From a virus, in IMG/VR virus record IMGVR_UViG_3300008266_000772, positions 1 to 48,791 of that record: a DNA stretch of 48,791 bases; one strand, 5' to 3'. The stretch's first letter is position 1, and every line of letters starts with the position of its first letter. The position numbers and the translations under genes are program-made. Of this stretch, positions 14,462 to 22,920 are shown piece by piece. The notes beneath the pieces were generated by a model. It was given only the letters and a program-made list of their open reading frames with translations. It had not been told where the DNA came from and ran no database searches.

Positions 14462-14919
14462 GTCGTTTAGAGCCATCAGATATTAAAGAGTTAGGTTTAC
14501 TAAAACATTATAGAATAATAAGACGATGGGCTTGTAGGAACAATAATTTGACCGATGCCGATCTAGAGTTGTTAATCTATTTTGATTGCATGGAATTCTT
14601 TACAAAACAAGATTATAAAATAGGTACTTACGCTTACAGCTGGGACAATAAACGCTGGAACAATTTATTAAAAGAAGGGTGGATAGTGGTTTGGAGAAAC
14701 AGAAACCATACAACCCAAAAATACAATATATATAAAGTTTCATTTAAGTGTAAACAGCTAATAAGTAGGATGTACCGTATAATGCTTGGTAAAGAAGATT
14801 TGCCAACCAGTCATAGAAATACTATAATGAGCGGTAAAACATATATGGATAACCTTATGATAACCGCAATAAAAAACGTAAACAAAGATAAAACAAGACG
14901 CAATGATGAATCAACTTGA
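14458..14919 (+). CDS. Putative winged-helix DNA-binding protein
   Basis: A 153-residue basic protein with helices LKHYRIIRRWACRNNNL and LTDADLELLIYFDCMEFF, then a KRWNNLLKEGWIVVWRNRNH stretch that looks like the recognition helix and wing of a MarR-type winged helix. The C-terminal half is basic. Translationally coupled to groES. It may regulate late transcription or assist packaging; assignment is by pattern only. Confidence 0.5.
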   Translation: MSRLEPSDIKELGLLKHYRIIRRWACRNNNLTDADLELLIYFDCMEFFTKQDYKIGTYAYSWDNKRWNNLLKEGWIVVWRNRNHTTQKYNIYKVSFKCKQLISRMYRIMLGKEDLPTSHRNTIMSGKTYMDNLMITAIKNVNKDKTRRNDEST

Positions 14920-15130
14920 ACCAACACCAATAAATCCAACAGGGTTTACAAATACAAATAATATACAAGGTGTTTTTGGAGAACAAATGCCAAATACATT
15001 TACAAGAAACGTTAATAATCCTTACAGTCAACCAAGCATGGAGCAAGGTAATGCATTATCAACACCTGTTCCGCCCCCTGCTGGAGTTGAAACACCTATA
15101 ACACCTAAATACGATATAAACAATTACTAA
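14903..15130 (+). CDS. Pro/Asn-rich small protein, unknown
   Basis: A 75-residue disordered-looking protein rich in Pro, Asn and Thr (for example TPVPPPAGVETPITPKYDIN). ATG lies inside the end of the previous gene. Possibly a virion linker or head-associated peptide. Family unknown. Confidence 0.55.
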   Translation: MMNQLEPTPINPTGFTNTNNIQGVFGEQMPNTFTRNVNNPYSQPSMEQGNALSTPVPPPAGVETPITPKYDINNY

Positions 15131-15132
15131 CT

Positions 15133-15351
15133 ATGGATCTAATTACTAAGAGACACCCAATGAGTGTTCACGATAAAGAAGCAAAGATGTCAGGGGTTGG
15201 AGCTAATGCTCTATGGAATGGACCCTTTGATACCACTGGATTACCAAAAGGCAAAGGACTAAGTTCTGGCAAAGATGGTATTATACTAAATAACGCAAAG
15301 CCTGTGTGTGATCCTAGAGCAATAACTCAAAGAGCTAAAGGCAGATATTAA
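15133..15351 (+). CDS. Small protein, unknown
   Basis: A 72-residue protein starting MDLITKRHPMSVHDKEAKMS, with a Gly/Lys-rich middle (TTGLPKGKGLSSGKDGI) and a basic end. It has no cysteine pair or membrane segment. It lies 2 bases after the Pro-rich gene, so probably the same transcript. Confidence 0.6.
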   Translation: MDLITKRHPMSVHDKEAKMSGVGANALWNGPFDTTGLPKGKGLSSGKDGIILNNAKPVCDPRAITQRAKGRY

Positions 15352-15388
15352 AATTATTACATAAACAACCAAAACAAAAACGAACAAA

Positions 15389-15649
15389 ATGGCAAAATTT
15401 ATCTCAATTCCTGTAACAGCTAAAGGAACATCCTTAATACCTACTGATGGTTTAGTTACTACTTTTATTAGCGCGACAAGTATCGTATTAGCTGCTGGTG
15501 GAAAAACACTTAGTTTAACAATGGCAGGCACCGCCACTACCGCTGCTTTAGATGCTATTAACAACGCTGTTCTTCAACTTAATGGACCTCTTGTATGCCC
15601 AGTGGTTTTCCCTACTGGCCAAACTTGTACTGCTATCGCAATATCATAA
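15389..15649 (+). CDS. Small Ala/Thr-rich protein, possible capsid decoration
   Basis: An 86-residue protein of alternating small and hydrophobic residues (FISIPVTAKGTSLIPTDGLV; TLSLTMAGTATTAALDAINN), without charge clusters. It has its own A-rich leader and is followed by a strong hairpin (15662-15692), as for a highly expressed structural protein. Decoration or head-fibre role is inference. Confidence 0.6.
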   Translation: MAKFISIPVTAKGTSLIPTDGLVTTFISATSIVLAAGGKTLSLTMAGTATTAALDAINNAVLQLNGPLVCPVVFPTGQTCTAIAIS

Positions 15650-15661
15650 TAACAATTTTAG

Positions 15662-15692
15662 ATTCCCTATAGGCATAAAGTTTATAGGGAAT
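15662..15692 (+). terminator. Strong hairpin terminator
   Basis: ATTCCCTATA and TATAGGGAAT make a perfect 10-bp stem around an 11-base loop, 13 bases after the stop of the 15389-15649 gene, followed by TTAATAATAT. It may limit read-through into the next gene. Confidence 0.65.
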
Positions 15693-15714
15693 TTAATAAT
15701 ATCTATTACTTTAT

Positions 15715-16029
15715 ATGGCATTTACCATGAAGGGCGCTCCTTACAATATTGACAATACTCCTATCTATAGTACAGATATGGAAGACAACGTACTTGGTAT
15801 GGCGCAATCTAATGGAACTATATTAATAAACAGGAATGTATCTCCTTTAGAATTGAAGAAGAATAAAACTATATCACACGAGAAAGTACATATAGATCAA
15901 ATGAAACGTGGTGATTTAGATTACAACGATTCTGATGTTTTCTGGAAAGGTAAAAAATATCCTCGATCTAAAATGAAAGAAGGGGCTAAGAATTTGCCAT
16001 GGGAGAAAGAGGCTTATAAAAAGCAATAA
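15715..16029 (+). CDS. Mini HExxH metallopeptidase-like protein
   Basis: A 104-residue protein with ISHEKVHIDQMKRGDLDYND near residues 58-77, giving the zinc-binding HExxH signature (HEKVH) followed by a Gln and an acidic run. The rest is ILINRNVSPLELKKNKT before it and a KYPRSKMKEG...PWEKEAY tail, where the last Glu could be a third ligand. Far shorter than typical metallopeptidases, it may be a minimal gluzincin used in virion maturation or a degenerate binding protein. Activity not proven. Confidence 0.6.
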   Translation: MAFTMKGAPYNIDNTPIYSTDMEDNVLGMAQSNGTILINRNVSPLELKKNKTISHEKVHIDQMKRGDLDYNDSDVFWKGKKYPRSKMKEGAKNLPWEKEAYKKQ

Positions 16030-16035
16030 ATACGC

Positions 16036-16056
16036 GTAATAATAATATTATATAAA
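16036..16056 (+). promoter_or_regulatory. Weak candidate promoter
   Basis: GTAATAATAATATTATATAA lies in the 44-base gap before the secreted-protein gene at 16074. It resembles the elements at 3042 and 12619 in its GTAATA start, but AT-richness makes this weak. Confidence 0.3.
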
Positions 16057-16073
16057 TCTAATATTATTTAATT

Positions 16074-16430
16074 ATGAAAAAAGTAATCCTTATTATCGTA
16101 TTTTTAGCATTTAGTTCCTATGCTCAATCCCAAAAACTTACCAAAGATTTTTTGGTTGGCACCTGGGCTTCTGAAACTGTTCAGATAGAATTTTCTATTT
16201 TAAACAAAAAAGATTTTAACGTTGTGTCGTTTTCTTATTTAACCGGTAATTATTTTAAAATATTAGGTTACCAGTTTGATAAAAACAACTTTTACTTAAA
16301 TACATTGCATGAGCCAAACAACTGGGAAGCTTTATGTAAATTTATAGTTGTAGATGAAAACACAATGGTAGCTGATTACGTAAGTGATTCACCGGGAGCG
16401 GTAATTTATAAAAGAATAACAAACAAATAA
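16074..16430 (+). CDS. Secreted lipocalin-like small protein
   Basis: A 118-residue protein with a clear signal peptide (MKKVILIIVFLAFSSYAQSQ) with likely cleavage after about residue 17-19. The mature part has alternating strands and TKDFLVGTWASETVQIEFSI, a pattern common in host-type lipocalin-like Bacteroidota proteins (a G-T-W near the start). It stands alone with its own upstream gap, so it looks like an acquired accessory gene acting in the periplasm. Confidence 0.65.
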   Translation: MKKVILIIVFLAFSSYAQSQKLTKDFLVGTWASETVQIEFSILNKKDFNVVSFSYLTGNYFKILGYQFDKNNFYLNTLHEPNNWEALCKFIVVDENTMVADYVSDSPGAVIYKRITNK

Positions 16431-16438
16431 AAAACAAG

Positions 16439-16912
16439 ATGGCATTTAAGCAAAATCCAGGTAGAGGGAATAACTCTAAAACAGGGCACGGATTACCTAC
16501 CCCTTTTAAGCAAGACATAGAGCTTACTAAAAAATATACACAAGGTAAAAAGAAATTAGCAACTCAAAGAGAAAAAGGGAATGTAGATTCAGGTTTGAAT
16601 GTTGATAAAGCCTCTGGATTTGCTACTGCTAAACCTTATGAGAAGAGCTTTATTACAAATGAAAAAACAAAGCAATCATATATTGTAGGTGGTGATAAAA
16701 AAACTACTGCTAGTGCTTCTTCATACGGTAATGACAAAGCAATTAAAGACTTGCGTAAGAAGTTTGTTAGTGATAGTACATCTACTATGAAAGCTAGAAA
16801 TAGAAGCGCTGAATTATACAATGCTACAAGCGGGGGAACATCTCCGGATAAGCTGTCTACGGGGCAGAAAGCATCGTTAGTAACTATTGGTAAAGCGAAA
16901 AAAGTTAAATAA
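16439..16912 (+). CDS. Basic protein of unknown function
   Basis: A 157-residue Lys/Ser/Thr/Gly-rich protein, probably flexible, starting MAFKQNPGRGNNSKTGHGLP, with AIKDLRKKFVSDSTSTMKAR and a basic end KAKKVK. No catalytic motif. Virion or DNA association is possible from its charge and place before the packaging genes. Confidence 0.6.
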   Translation: MAFKQNPGRGNNSKTGHGLPTPFKQDIELTKKYTQGKKKLATQREKGNVDSGLNVDKASGFATAKPYEKSFITNEKTKQSYIVGGDKKTTASASSYGNDKAIKDLRKKFVSDSTSTMKARNRSAELYNATSGGTSPDKLSTGQKASLVTIGKAKKVK

Positions 16913-16940
16913 TAAAATAAAATAAATCAAATTAAATTAA

Positions 16941-17207
16941 ATGGAAAATACAAATAAGATCACGGATGAACAATTAAGCACTATTGTTAATCAACAAAAA
17001 GAGATGAGTACCCTATTATCGAATATAGGGTTACTGGAATCTCAGAAGCATGGCTTTTTACATCAAATTGCAGAGGTTAATAAAAAAGTAGAAGAGTTCA
17101 AATTAGAACTACAAAGACAATATGGTAATATAAACATTAACATTGAAGATGGATCTTATACTCTTATAGAAAAACCAGCAGATGTCAAATTAGAAAAAGT
17201 CGAATAA
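16941..17207 (+). CDS. Coiled-coil protein
   Basis: An 88-residue protein. About residues 8-58 form one coiled coil with heptad-like Leu/Ile (STLLSNIGLLESQKHGFLHQ; AEVNKKVEEFKLELQRQYG), followed by a short beta-like end. The position before the GroES-like and packaging genes is like small conserved coiled-coil proteins of crAss-like phages. Stop and next ATG overlap by one base. Confidence 0.65.
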   Translation: MENTNKITDEQLSTIVNQQKEMSTLLSNIGLLESQKHGFLHQIAEVNKKVEEFKLELQRQYGNININIEDGSYTLIEKPADVKLEKVE

Positions 17208-17431
17208 TGGATTACGTAATTAGAAAAATAAGTATAGGGGTAGACTACAAGAATGAGGCTATGCACTATTCTATAGGACAGAACGTTTACGGAGGCCATG
17301 AAATTACGCATATATTAAAACAGGATGATAAGTCCTGTATGATATATATAAAGAATGGAGATGAGGTAAAGCCATGGAAAGAATTCTATCCTACTATGGC
17401 TATTGCTCTTGAATATGATTTAGAATACTAA
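17207..17431 (+). CDS. Small protein, unknown
   Basis: A 74-residue protein with strands MDYVIRKISIGVDYKNEAMH and ITHILKQDDKSCMIYIKNGD and a short helix at the end. One-base overlaps on both sides (TAATG) indicate tight coupling. Family not recognised. Confidence 0.65.
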   Translation: MDYVIRKISIGVDYKNEAMHYSIGQNVYGGHEITHILKQDDKSCMIYIKNGDEVKPWKEFYPTMAIALEYDLEY

Positions 17432-18042
17432 TGAGAAGTATATTTAGTTTTATTGTTAAGCCCGTAAATGGTGATCGATACAACAACAAAATTAAATTAG
17501 GCGATAAAGAGTTAATAGTAAACACTAAAATAGAAAGCTTTAAGTCTGTGAACAACTTCGCAGAAGTAGTAGCAACACCATTAGCTTACTCGACTAATAT
17601 AAAAGTTGGCGATATAGTTGTAATTCACCATAATGTTTTTAGGGTGTTTTACGATATAAGAGGTAACAAAAAGAATAGTAGATCATATTTTAAAGATGAT
17701 TTGTATTTTTGTGAGTTAGATCAGATTTATCTATATAAGAATACGGGTAAATGGAAAACATTTGGAGACAGATGCTTCATTAAGCCAATTAAGAATACAA
17801 GCGATTTAAGCGCGAATAAAGAACAAAAGCTTATTGGTATACTAAAGTACGGCAATGACTCCTTAGAAGCGCTTAAAATAAACGAGGGAGACCTTGTTGG
17901 TTATACTCCTTATGGAGAGTTTGACTTTGTCATTGATGGACAGAGACTTTATTGTATGAAATCTAATGATATTGTAATTAAATATGAATATAAAGGAGAC
18001 GAAGCAGAATATAATACTCGCTGGGCACAAAGCAGTTCTTGA
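17431..18042 (+). CDS. Protein with possibly two GroES-like folds
   Basis: A 203-residue protein. An N-terminal half (about 1-100) has KVGDIVVIHHNVFRVFYDIR, resembling the GroES core strand order, and then KNSRSYFKDD. The second half (about 108-195) repeats the plan: DRCFIKPI at its start, EGDLVGYTPYGEFDFVIDGQ, then KSNDIVIKYEY. This suggests two tandem GroES-like domains. Phage co-chaperonins such as T4 gp31 support capsid protein folding. It lies upstream of TerS/TerL. This is a fold-level guess. Confidence 0.5.
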   Translation: MRSIFSFIVKPVNGDRYNNKIKLGDKELIVNTKIESFKSVNNFAEVVATPLAYSTNIKVGDIVVIHHNVFRVFYDIRGNKKNSRSYFKDDLYFCELDQIYLYKNTGKWKTFGDRCFIKPIKNTSDLSANKEQKLIGILKYGNDSLEALKINEGDLVGYTPYGEFDFVIDGQRLYCMKSNDIVIKYEYKGDEAEYNTRWAQSSS

Positions 18043-18259
18043 GTTAATTAAAGTGGCAGAAGAAGCTATTTTAGACAACGGAGAAGATGACTTATCAGCA
18101 GACAAGTTAAAGAATGCTGCGGCTACTAAAAAGCTTGCTATTTTCGATGCCTTTGAAATCCTAAGTAGAATACAAGAGGAAACTCGAATGTTAGAGGAGG
18201 AAGAAAAAGAATCTACAGCGAAGCCATTTAAAGGTTTTGCGGAAGGGAGATCCAAATAA
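17984..18259 (+). CDS. terS: Terminase small subunit candidate
   Basis: A 91-residue helical protein: MNIKETKQNIILAGHKAVLE, then DNGEDDLSADKLKNAAATKK, a coiled-coil tail and KPFKGFAEGRSK. It lies immediately before the large terminase gene (one-base overlap) and overlaps the previous gene by 59 bases. Position, size and a helical DNA-binding-like plan fit a small terminase that recognises DNA and stimulates the large subunit. The sequence is too divergent for a firm family call. Confidence 0.6.
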   Translation: MNIKETKQNIILAGHKAVLELIKVAEEAILDNGEDDLSADKLKNAAATKKLAIFDAFEILSRIQEETRMLEEEEKESTAKPFKGFAEGRSK

Positions 18260-20481
18260 TGTACGAGCAAACACTATATAAAATATTACCAAACCATATA
18301 AAGCAATCGGTGATTAAACAACAAAACCGATATAATAGATGGAAGTACGGTTACAATAAAGAGCACGATGTGATCGTTATTAGTAAGACTGGTAAGATTG
18401 GTGAAATATACGAAATACAAAATCTTAAGATAGCATTGCCTTTATTAGAAGGCGGCTACAAAAGAAGTAATAAGAAAGAAGAGCAATATTGGGAGCAAAT
18501 ACCCGTTCCTAAGGAGCTTGAAAGAATAAAGAGTGTATTCGACTGGAATAAATACCCGGATGCATTTAAAGAGAGATGGTACGATTATATTGATACGGAA
18601 TTCAAGTATAGAGACGAAGGTTTTTCATTCTATAATAACGGTACGCCATCATATATAACAGGATCACACTATATGTACTTACAATGGAGTAAGATAGATG
18701 TTGGTGCTCCTGATTTTAGGGAATCCAATAGATTGTTCTTTATATTTTGGGAAGCTTGCAAAGCGGATCCTAGATGTTATGGTATGTGCTACCTAAAGAA
18801 TAGACGTTCTGGCTTTTCATTTATGTCCTCCGCTGAGTTAGTTAATTTAGCTACTATGTCTAGCGATTCTAGGTTTGGTATATTATCAAAGTCTGGAGCC
18901 GATGCTAAAACAATGTTTACCGATAAGGTTGTTCCTATATCTTTAAACTATCCTTTTTTCTTTAAGCCAATACAAGATGGTATGGATAGACCTAAAACAG
19001 AACTAGCATATAGAGTTCCTGCTTCAAAGTTTACTAGAAAGAAATTAGATAACAGCGAAAGCTCAGAAGAGATTACTGGATTAGACACAACTATAGATTG
19101 GAAAAATACAGGTGATAACAGTTATGATGGGGAAAAACTAAAGTTATTAGCGCATGATGAATCTGCTAAATGGTTAAAGCCTGATAATATACTTAATAAC
19201 TGGCGAGTTACTAAAACGTGTTTAAGATTAGGTAGTAAGATTATCGGTAAATGCATTATGGGTTCAACATCCAATGCCTTAGATAAAGGCGGATCCAACT
19301 ATAAAAAACTTTATTATGACTCCGACGTTACGAAAAGAAACCGCAATGGGCAGACTAATTCAGGACTATATAGTTTGTTCATACCTATGGAATGGTCCTA
19401 CGAGGGATTCATTGATACTTATGGCATACCTGTCTTCGACACTCCAAAAACACCAATCAAAGGTATAGATGGAAATGAAATAGATTATGGCGTTATTGAA
19501 CACTGGCAGAATGAAGTAGATGGACTGAAGCAAGACTCTGATGGATTAAATGAATATTACAGACAGTTTCCAAGAACAGAACAGCACGCATTTAGAGACG
19601 AAACAAAACAATCTCTATTTAACCTTACAAAAATATACGAACAGATAGATTACAATAACGATTTAAGAAATACAAACATCTTAACACGCGGTAATTTTCA
19701 GTGGGAGAATGGCATACAAGACACAAGGGTAGTATTCTATCCTAATAAAGACGGTAGATTTTTAATATCTTGGATACCACCGGCTCACCTGCAGAATAAT
19801 ATAATATTAAAGAATGGATTAAAATACCCTGGTAATGAACACGTTGGCGCATTTGGATGTGACCCTTACGATATATCAGGTACAACAGATGGTAAAGGAT
19901 CTAAAGGAGCGTTGCACGGCAGAACAAAGTTTTCAATGGAAGAGGCCCCTTGTAATACATTCTTTTTAGAATACATATCAAGACCACAAACAGCGGAGAT
20001 ATTTTTTGAAGATGTGTTAATGGCTTGTGTATTTTACGGTATGCCAATATTAGCTGAGAATAATAAACCAAGGTTATTATACCATTTTAAAAGAAGGGGA
20101 TATAGGGGGTTTTCAATGAATCGACCAGACAGGGCTTTTAATAAATTGTCAACAACCGAAAGAGAGATAGGTGGAATACCAAACTCTTCACAAGATATAA
20201 TGCAGGCTCACGCTGCGGCTATTGAAACTGAAATAGAAGATCATATTGGTTTAACAGAAACAGGCTATGGAACAATGTACTTTCAGGATACACTTGAAGA
20301 CTGGGCAAGATTTGATATAAATAGAAGAACAAGTCATGATGCGTCCATAAGTTCTGGTTTAGCTATAATGGCTTGTAATAAAAATAAATATATGCCTACT
20401 CAAAAGAAAGAAATAGTGTCTGTGCCTTTGGGATTTAGAAAATACAATAACGAAGGGAATACATCAAAAATTATTAAGTAA
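18259..20481 (+). CDS. terL: Terminase large subunit
   Basis: A 740-residue DNA-packaging motor. The ATPase half has a Walker-A-like NRRSGFSF at about 181-188 (divergent: Ser/Gly in place of GKT) and a hydrophobic strand ending LLAHDES at about 296-302 (Walker B with catalytic Glu). The nuclease half has FGCDPYD (Asp about 535), ILAE (Glu about 600) and TSHDAS (Asp about 694), the expected RNase H-type acidic triad. The portal gene starts with no gap. Closest resemblance by memory is to crAss-like and flavobacterial podovirus terminases. Confidence 0.9.
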   Translation: MYEQTLYKILPNHIKQSVIKQQNRYNRWKYGYNKEHDVIVISKTGKIGEIYEIQNLKIALPLLEGGYKRSNKKEEQYWEQIPVPKELERIKSVFDWNKYPDAFKERWYDYIDTEFKYRDEGFSFYNNGTPSYITGSHYMYLQWSKIDVGAPDFRESNRLFFIFWEACKADPRCYGMCYLKNRRSGFSFMSSAELVNLATMSSDSRFGILSKSGADAKTMFTDKVVPISLNYPFFFKPIQDGMDRPKTELAYRVPASKFTRKKLDNSESSEEITGLDTTIDWKNTGDNSYDGEKLKLLAHDESAKWLKPDNILNNWRVTKTCLRLGSKIIGKCIMGSTSNALDKGGSNYKKLYYDSDVTKRNRNGQTNSGLYSLFIPMEWSYEGFIDTYGIPVFDTPKTPIKGIDGNEIDYGVIEHWQNEVDGLKQDSDGLNEYYRQFPRTEQHAFRDETKQSLFNLTKIYEQIDYNNDLRNTNILTRGNFQWENGIQDTRVVFYPNKDGRFLISWIPPAHLQNNIILKNGLKYPGNEHVGAFGCDPYDISGTTDGKGSKGALHGRTKFSMEEAPCNTFFLEYISRPQTAEIFFEDVLMACVFYGMPILAENNKPRLLYHFKRRGYRGFSMNRPDRAFNKLSTTEREIGGIPNSSQDIMQAHAAAIETEIEDHIGLTETGYGTMYFQDTLEDWARFDINRRTSHDASISSGLAIMACNKNKYMPTQKKEIVSVPLGFRKYNNEGNTSKIIK

Positions 20482-22890
20482 ATGAATATATATACAAATC
20501 CAAACAGCGCCTTCCCTAGCCAGGTGGTAGATGATGCTACTAAGGCTTCAGAAGAATACGGGTTGCAGGTATCTCGTGCTATAGAGCAGGAGTGGTTTAA
20601 CCAAGGGAGGACAAGTGGTAATAAGTATTTAACACATTGGAATAATTTTAATAAACTTAGGTTATACGCCAGAGGAGAACAGCCTGTTCAGAAATACAAA
20701 GATGAATTGTCGATAAACGGCGATTTGTCTTATTTAAATTTAGACTGGACGCCGATACCTATACTATCAAAGTTTGTAGATATAGTTGCTAATGGCATTT
20801 CGCAAAAAACCTATGATGTAAGAGCTTTCGCACAGGATCCTGAGTCACTTAAGAAAAGAACAGACTACGCTTCTTCTGTTAAGTTTGATATGGTTAACCA
20901 ACCAATAATCCAAGACGTATTACAAAAAACAGGAACTAATATAGCCAAGTCAAACATACCTGGAGCAGACTTACCATCAACACAGGATGAATTTGAGTTG
21001 CACATGCAGTTATCCTATAAACAGTCGATTGAGATTGCTGAAGAGGAAGTAATAAACACTGTATTAAAAACTAATAAATACGACTTAACTAGAAAGAGAT
21101 TAAATTACGATCTAACAACTATTGGGATTGCGGCAACTAAGACATCGTTTAATCCGTCAGAAGGCATCGTCGTAGATTATGTTGACCCAGCATATATGGT
21201 TTACTCATATACTGAGGATCCTAATTTTGAAGATATTTATTACGTAGGGGAAGTTAAAGCGGTTACAATAGCTGAATTGAAAAAACAATTCCCGTATATA
21301 TCGGAGGAAGAGTTGCTTACAATACAGCAGATGCCTGGTAATAGACAATACATACAAGGCTGGGGTAACTACGATGAAAACACTGTTCAGGTATTATATT
21401 TTGAGTATAAGACATATATGAACCAGGTGTTCAAGATAAAGCATAACGACAATGGACTTGAGAAGGTAATTGAAAAAGATGATTCTTTCAATCCTCCTCA
21501 GAATGATAACTTTGAAAGAGTATCAAGAACCATAGAGGTATTATATACTGGAGCTAAAATTGTTGGTACCAATATGATGTTGGAATGGCAGTTATCAAAC
21601 AATATGTCAAGACCCTATGCTGATACTACTAGGGTTAAAATGAACTACAACATTGTAGCGCCAAGGTTATACAAAGGCAGGATTGATTCTCTTGTTAATA
21701 AGTGTATATCTTTTGCGGATATGATTCAATTAACCCACCTAAAATTACAGCAAGTAATGTCTAGAGTAGTTCCTGATGGGGTATTTTTGGATGTTGATGG
21801 TTTAATGGAGGTTGATTTGGGCAACGGAACAAAGTACAATCCAGCGGAAGCATTAAATATGTACTTCCAAACTGGTAGTATTGTTGGTAGATCGTTAACA
21901 CAGGATGGCGATTTAAATAGAGGCAAGGTGCCTATTCAAGAATTAACTACATCTAGTGGCCAAGGTAAGATACAAAGTTTAATACAAACTTACCAGTATT
22001 ATCTACAAATGATACGAGATGTCACAGGTCTTAATGAGGCAGTTGATGGTAGTAAGCCAGATTCAAACGCTTTGGTTGGATTACAAAAGATGGCAGCTAA
22101 TAGTTCTAATGTGGCAACACGCCATATAAAAGACGGTAGTTTATATTTAACAACCGCAATATGTGAGAATATATCGTTAAGAGTAGCTGATTGCTTAAAT
22201 AATCCGTTAACAGCAAATTCATTGAAGCAAAGTATATCTACCTACAACGTAGAGGTGCTAAAAGAAATAGAACATTTAAATCTGCATGACTTTGGTATAT
22301 ATTTAGAAGTTGAGCCAGATGAAGAAGAAAAAGCGCAGTTAGAACAAAACATACAAGTTTCTTTACAAAACGGCGGAATTGATTTAGAAGATGCTATTGA
22401 TATAAGACAAGTAAAAAATCTTAAGTTAGCAAATCAGCTATTGAAATTAAAAAGAAAGAAGAAACAAGAACAAGTACAACAGCAGCAGTTAGCGAATATA
22501 CAAGCGCAAGCCGACGCTAATTCCCAAAACGCAGAAAAAGCAGCAATGTTTGAAGTGCAAAAGCAAGAAGCTTTGGCCCAAACGCAAATACAAATAGAAC
22601 AAGCTAAATCCCAGTTTGAAATGCAAAGATTACAAACGGAAGCTCAAATTAAAAAACAATTATTAGCCGAGGAGTTTAGTTACAATATGCAGTTAGCACA
22701 ATTAAAGGTGCAGGCTGATATGAGTAAGTTTAATCAGCTAGAAGACCGAAAAGACGAAAGAACTAAGTTACAAGCTACACAACAATCAGAACTAATAGAC
22801 CAGCGTAAGAATGATTCTTTACCAAAAGATTTCCAGAACGAAGCAGCTGATCTAATGGGTGATCTAAGTGGTATGCTGCAAATGGAATAA
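20482..22890 (+). CDS. Portal protein
   Basis: An 802-residue protein located directly behind TerL. The N-terminal part contains FVDIVANGISQKTYDVRAFA and KKRTDYASSVKFDMVNQP, which resemble crAss-like portals. The middle (about 180-560) carries the stem-type helices and VVDYVDPAYMVYSYTEDP. The last 150 residues are a long Gln/Ala/Glu-rich coiled coil (about 640-770). Portals form the dodecameric DNA entry ring at one capsid vertex. It is somewhat long for a portal because of the C-terminal coiled coil. Confidence 0.85.
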   Translation: MNIYTNPNSAFPSQVVDDATKASEEYGLQVSRAIEQEWFNQGRTSGNKYLTHWNNFNKLRLYARGEQPVQKYKDELSINGDLSYLNLDWTPIPILSKFVDIVANGISQKTYDVRAFAQDPESLKKRTDYASSVKFDMVNQPIIQDVLQKTGTNIAKSNIPGADLPSTQDEFELHMQLSYKQSIEIAEEEVINTVLKTNKYDLTRKRLNYDLTTIGIAATKTSFNPSEGIVVDYVDPAYMVYSYTEDPNFEDIYYVGEVKAVTIAELKKQFPYISEEELLTIQQMPGNRQYIQGWGNYDENTVQVLYFEYKTYMNQVFKIKHNDNGLEKVIEKDDSFNPPQNDNFERVSRTIEVLYTGAKIVGTNMMLEWQLSNNMSRPYADTTRVKMNYNIVAPRLYKGRIDSLVNKCISFADMIQLTHLKLQQVMSRVVPDGVFLDVDGLMEVDLGNGTKYNPAEALNMYFQTGSIVGRSLTQDGDLNRGKVPIQELTTSSGQGKIQSLIQTYQYYLQMIRDVTGLNEAVDGSKPDSNALVGLQKMAANSSNVATRHIKDGSLYLTTAICENISLRVADCLNNPLTANSLKQSISTYNVEVLKEIEHLNLHDFGIYLEVEPDEEEKAQLEQNIQVSLQNGGIDLEDAIDIRQVKNLKLANQLLKLKRKKKQEQVQQQQLANIQAQADANSQNAEKAAMFEVQKQEALAQTQIQIEQAKSQFEMQRLQTEAQIKKQLLAEEFSYNMQLAQLKVQADMSKFNQLEDRKDERTKLQATQQSELIDQRKNDSLPKDFQNEAADLMGDLSGMLQME

Positions 22891-22920
22891 GTTTATTAAC
22901 CAATTTTATATTATTATATT

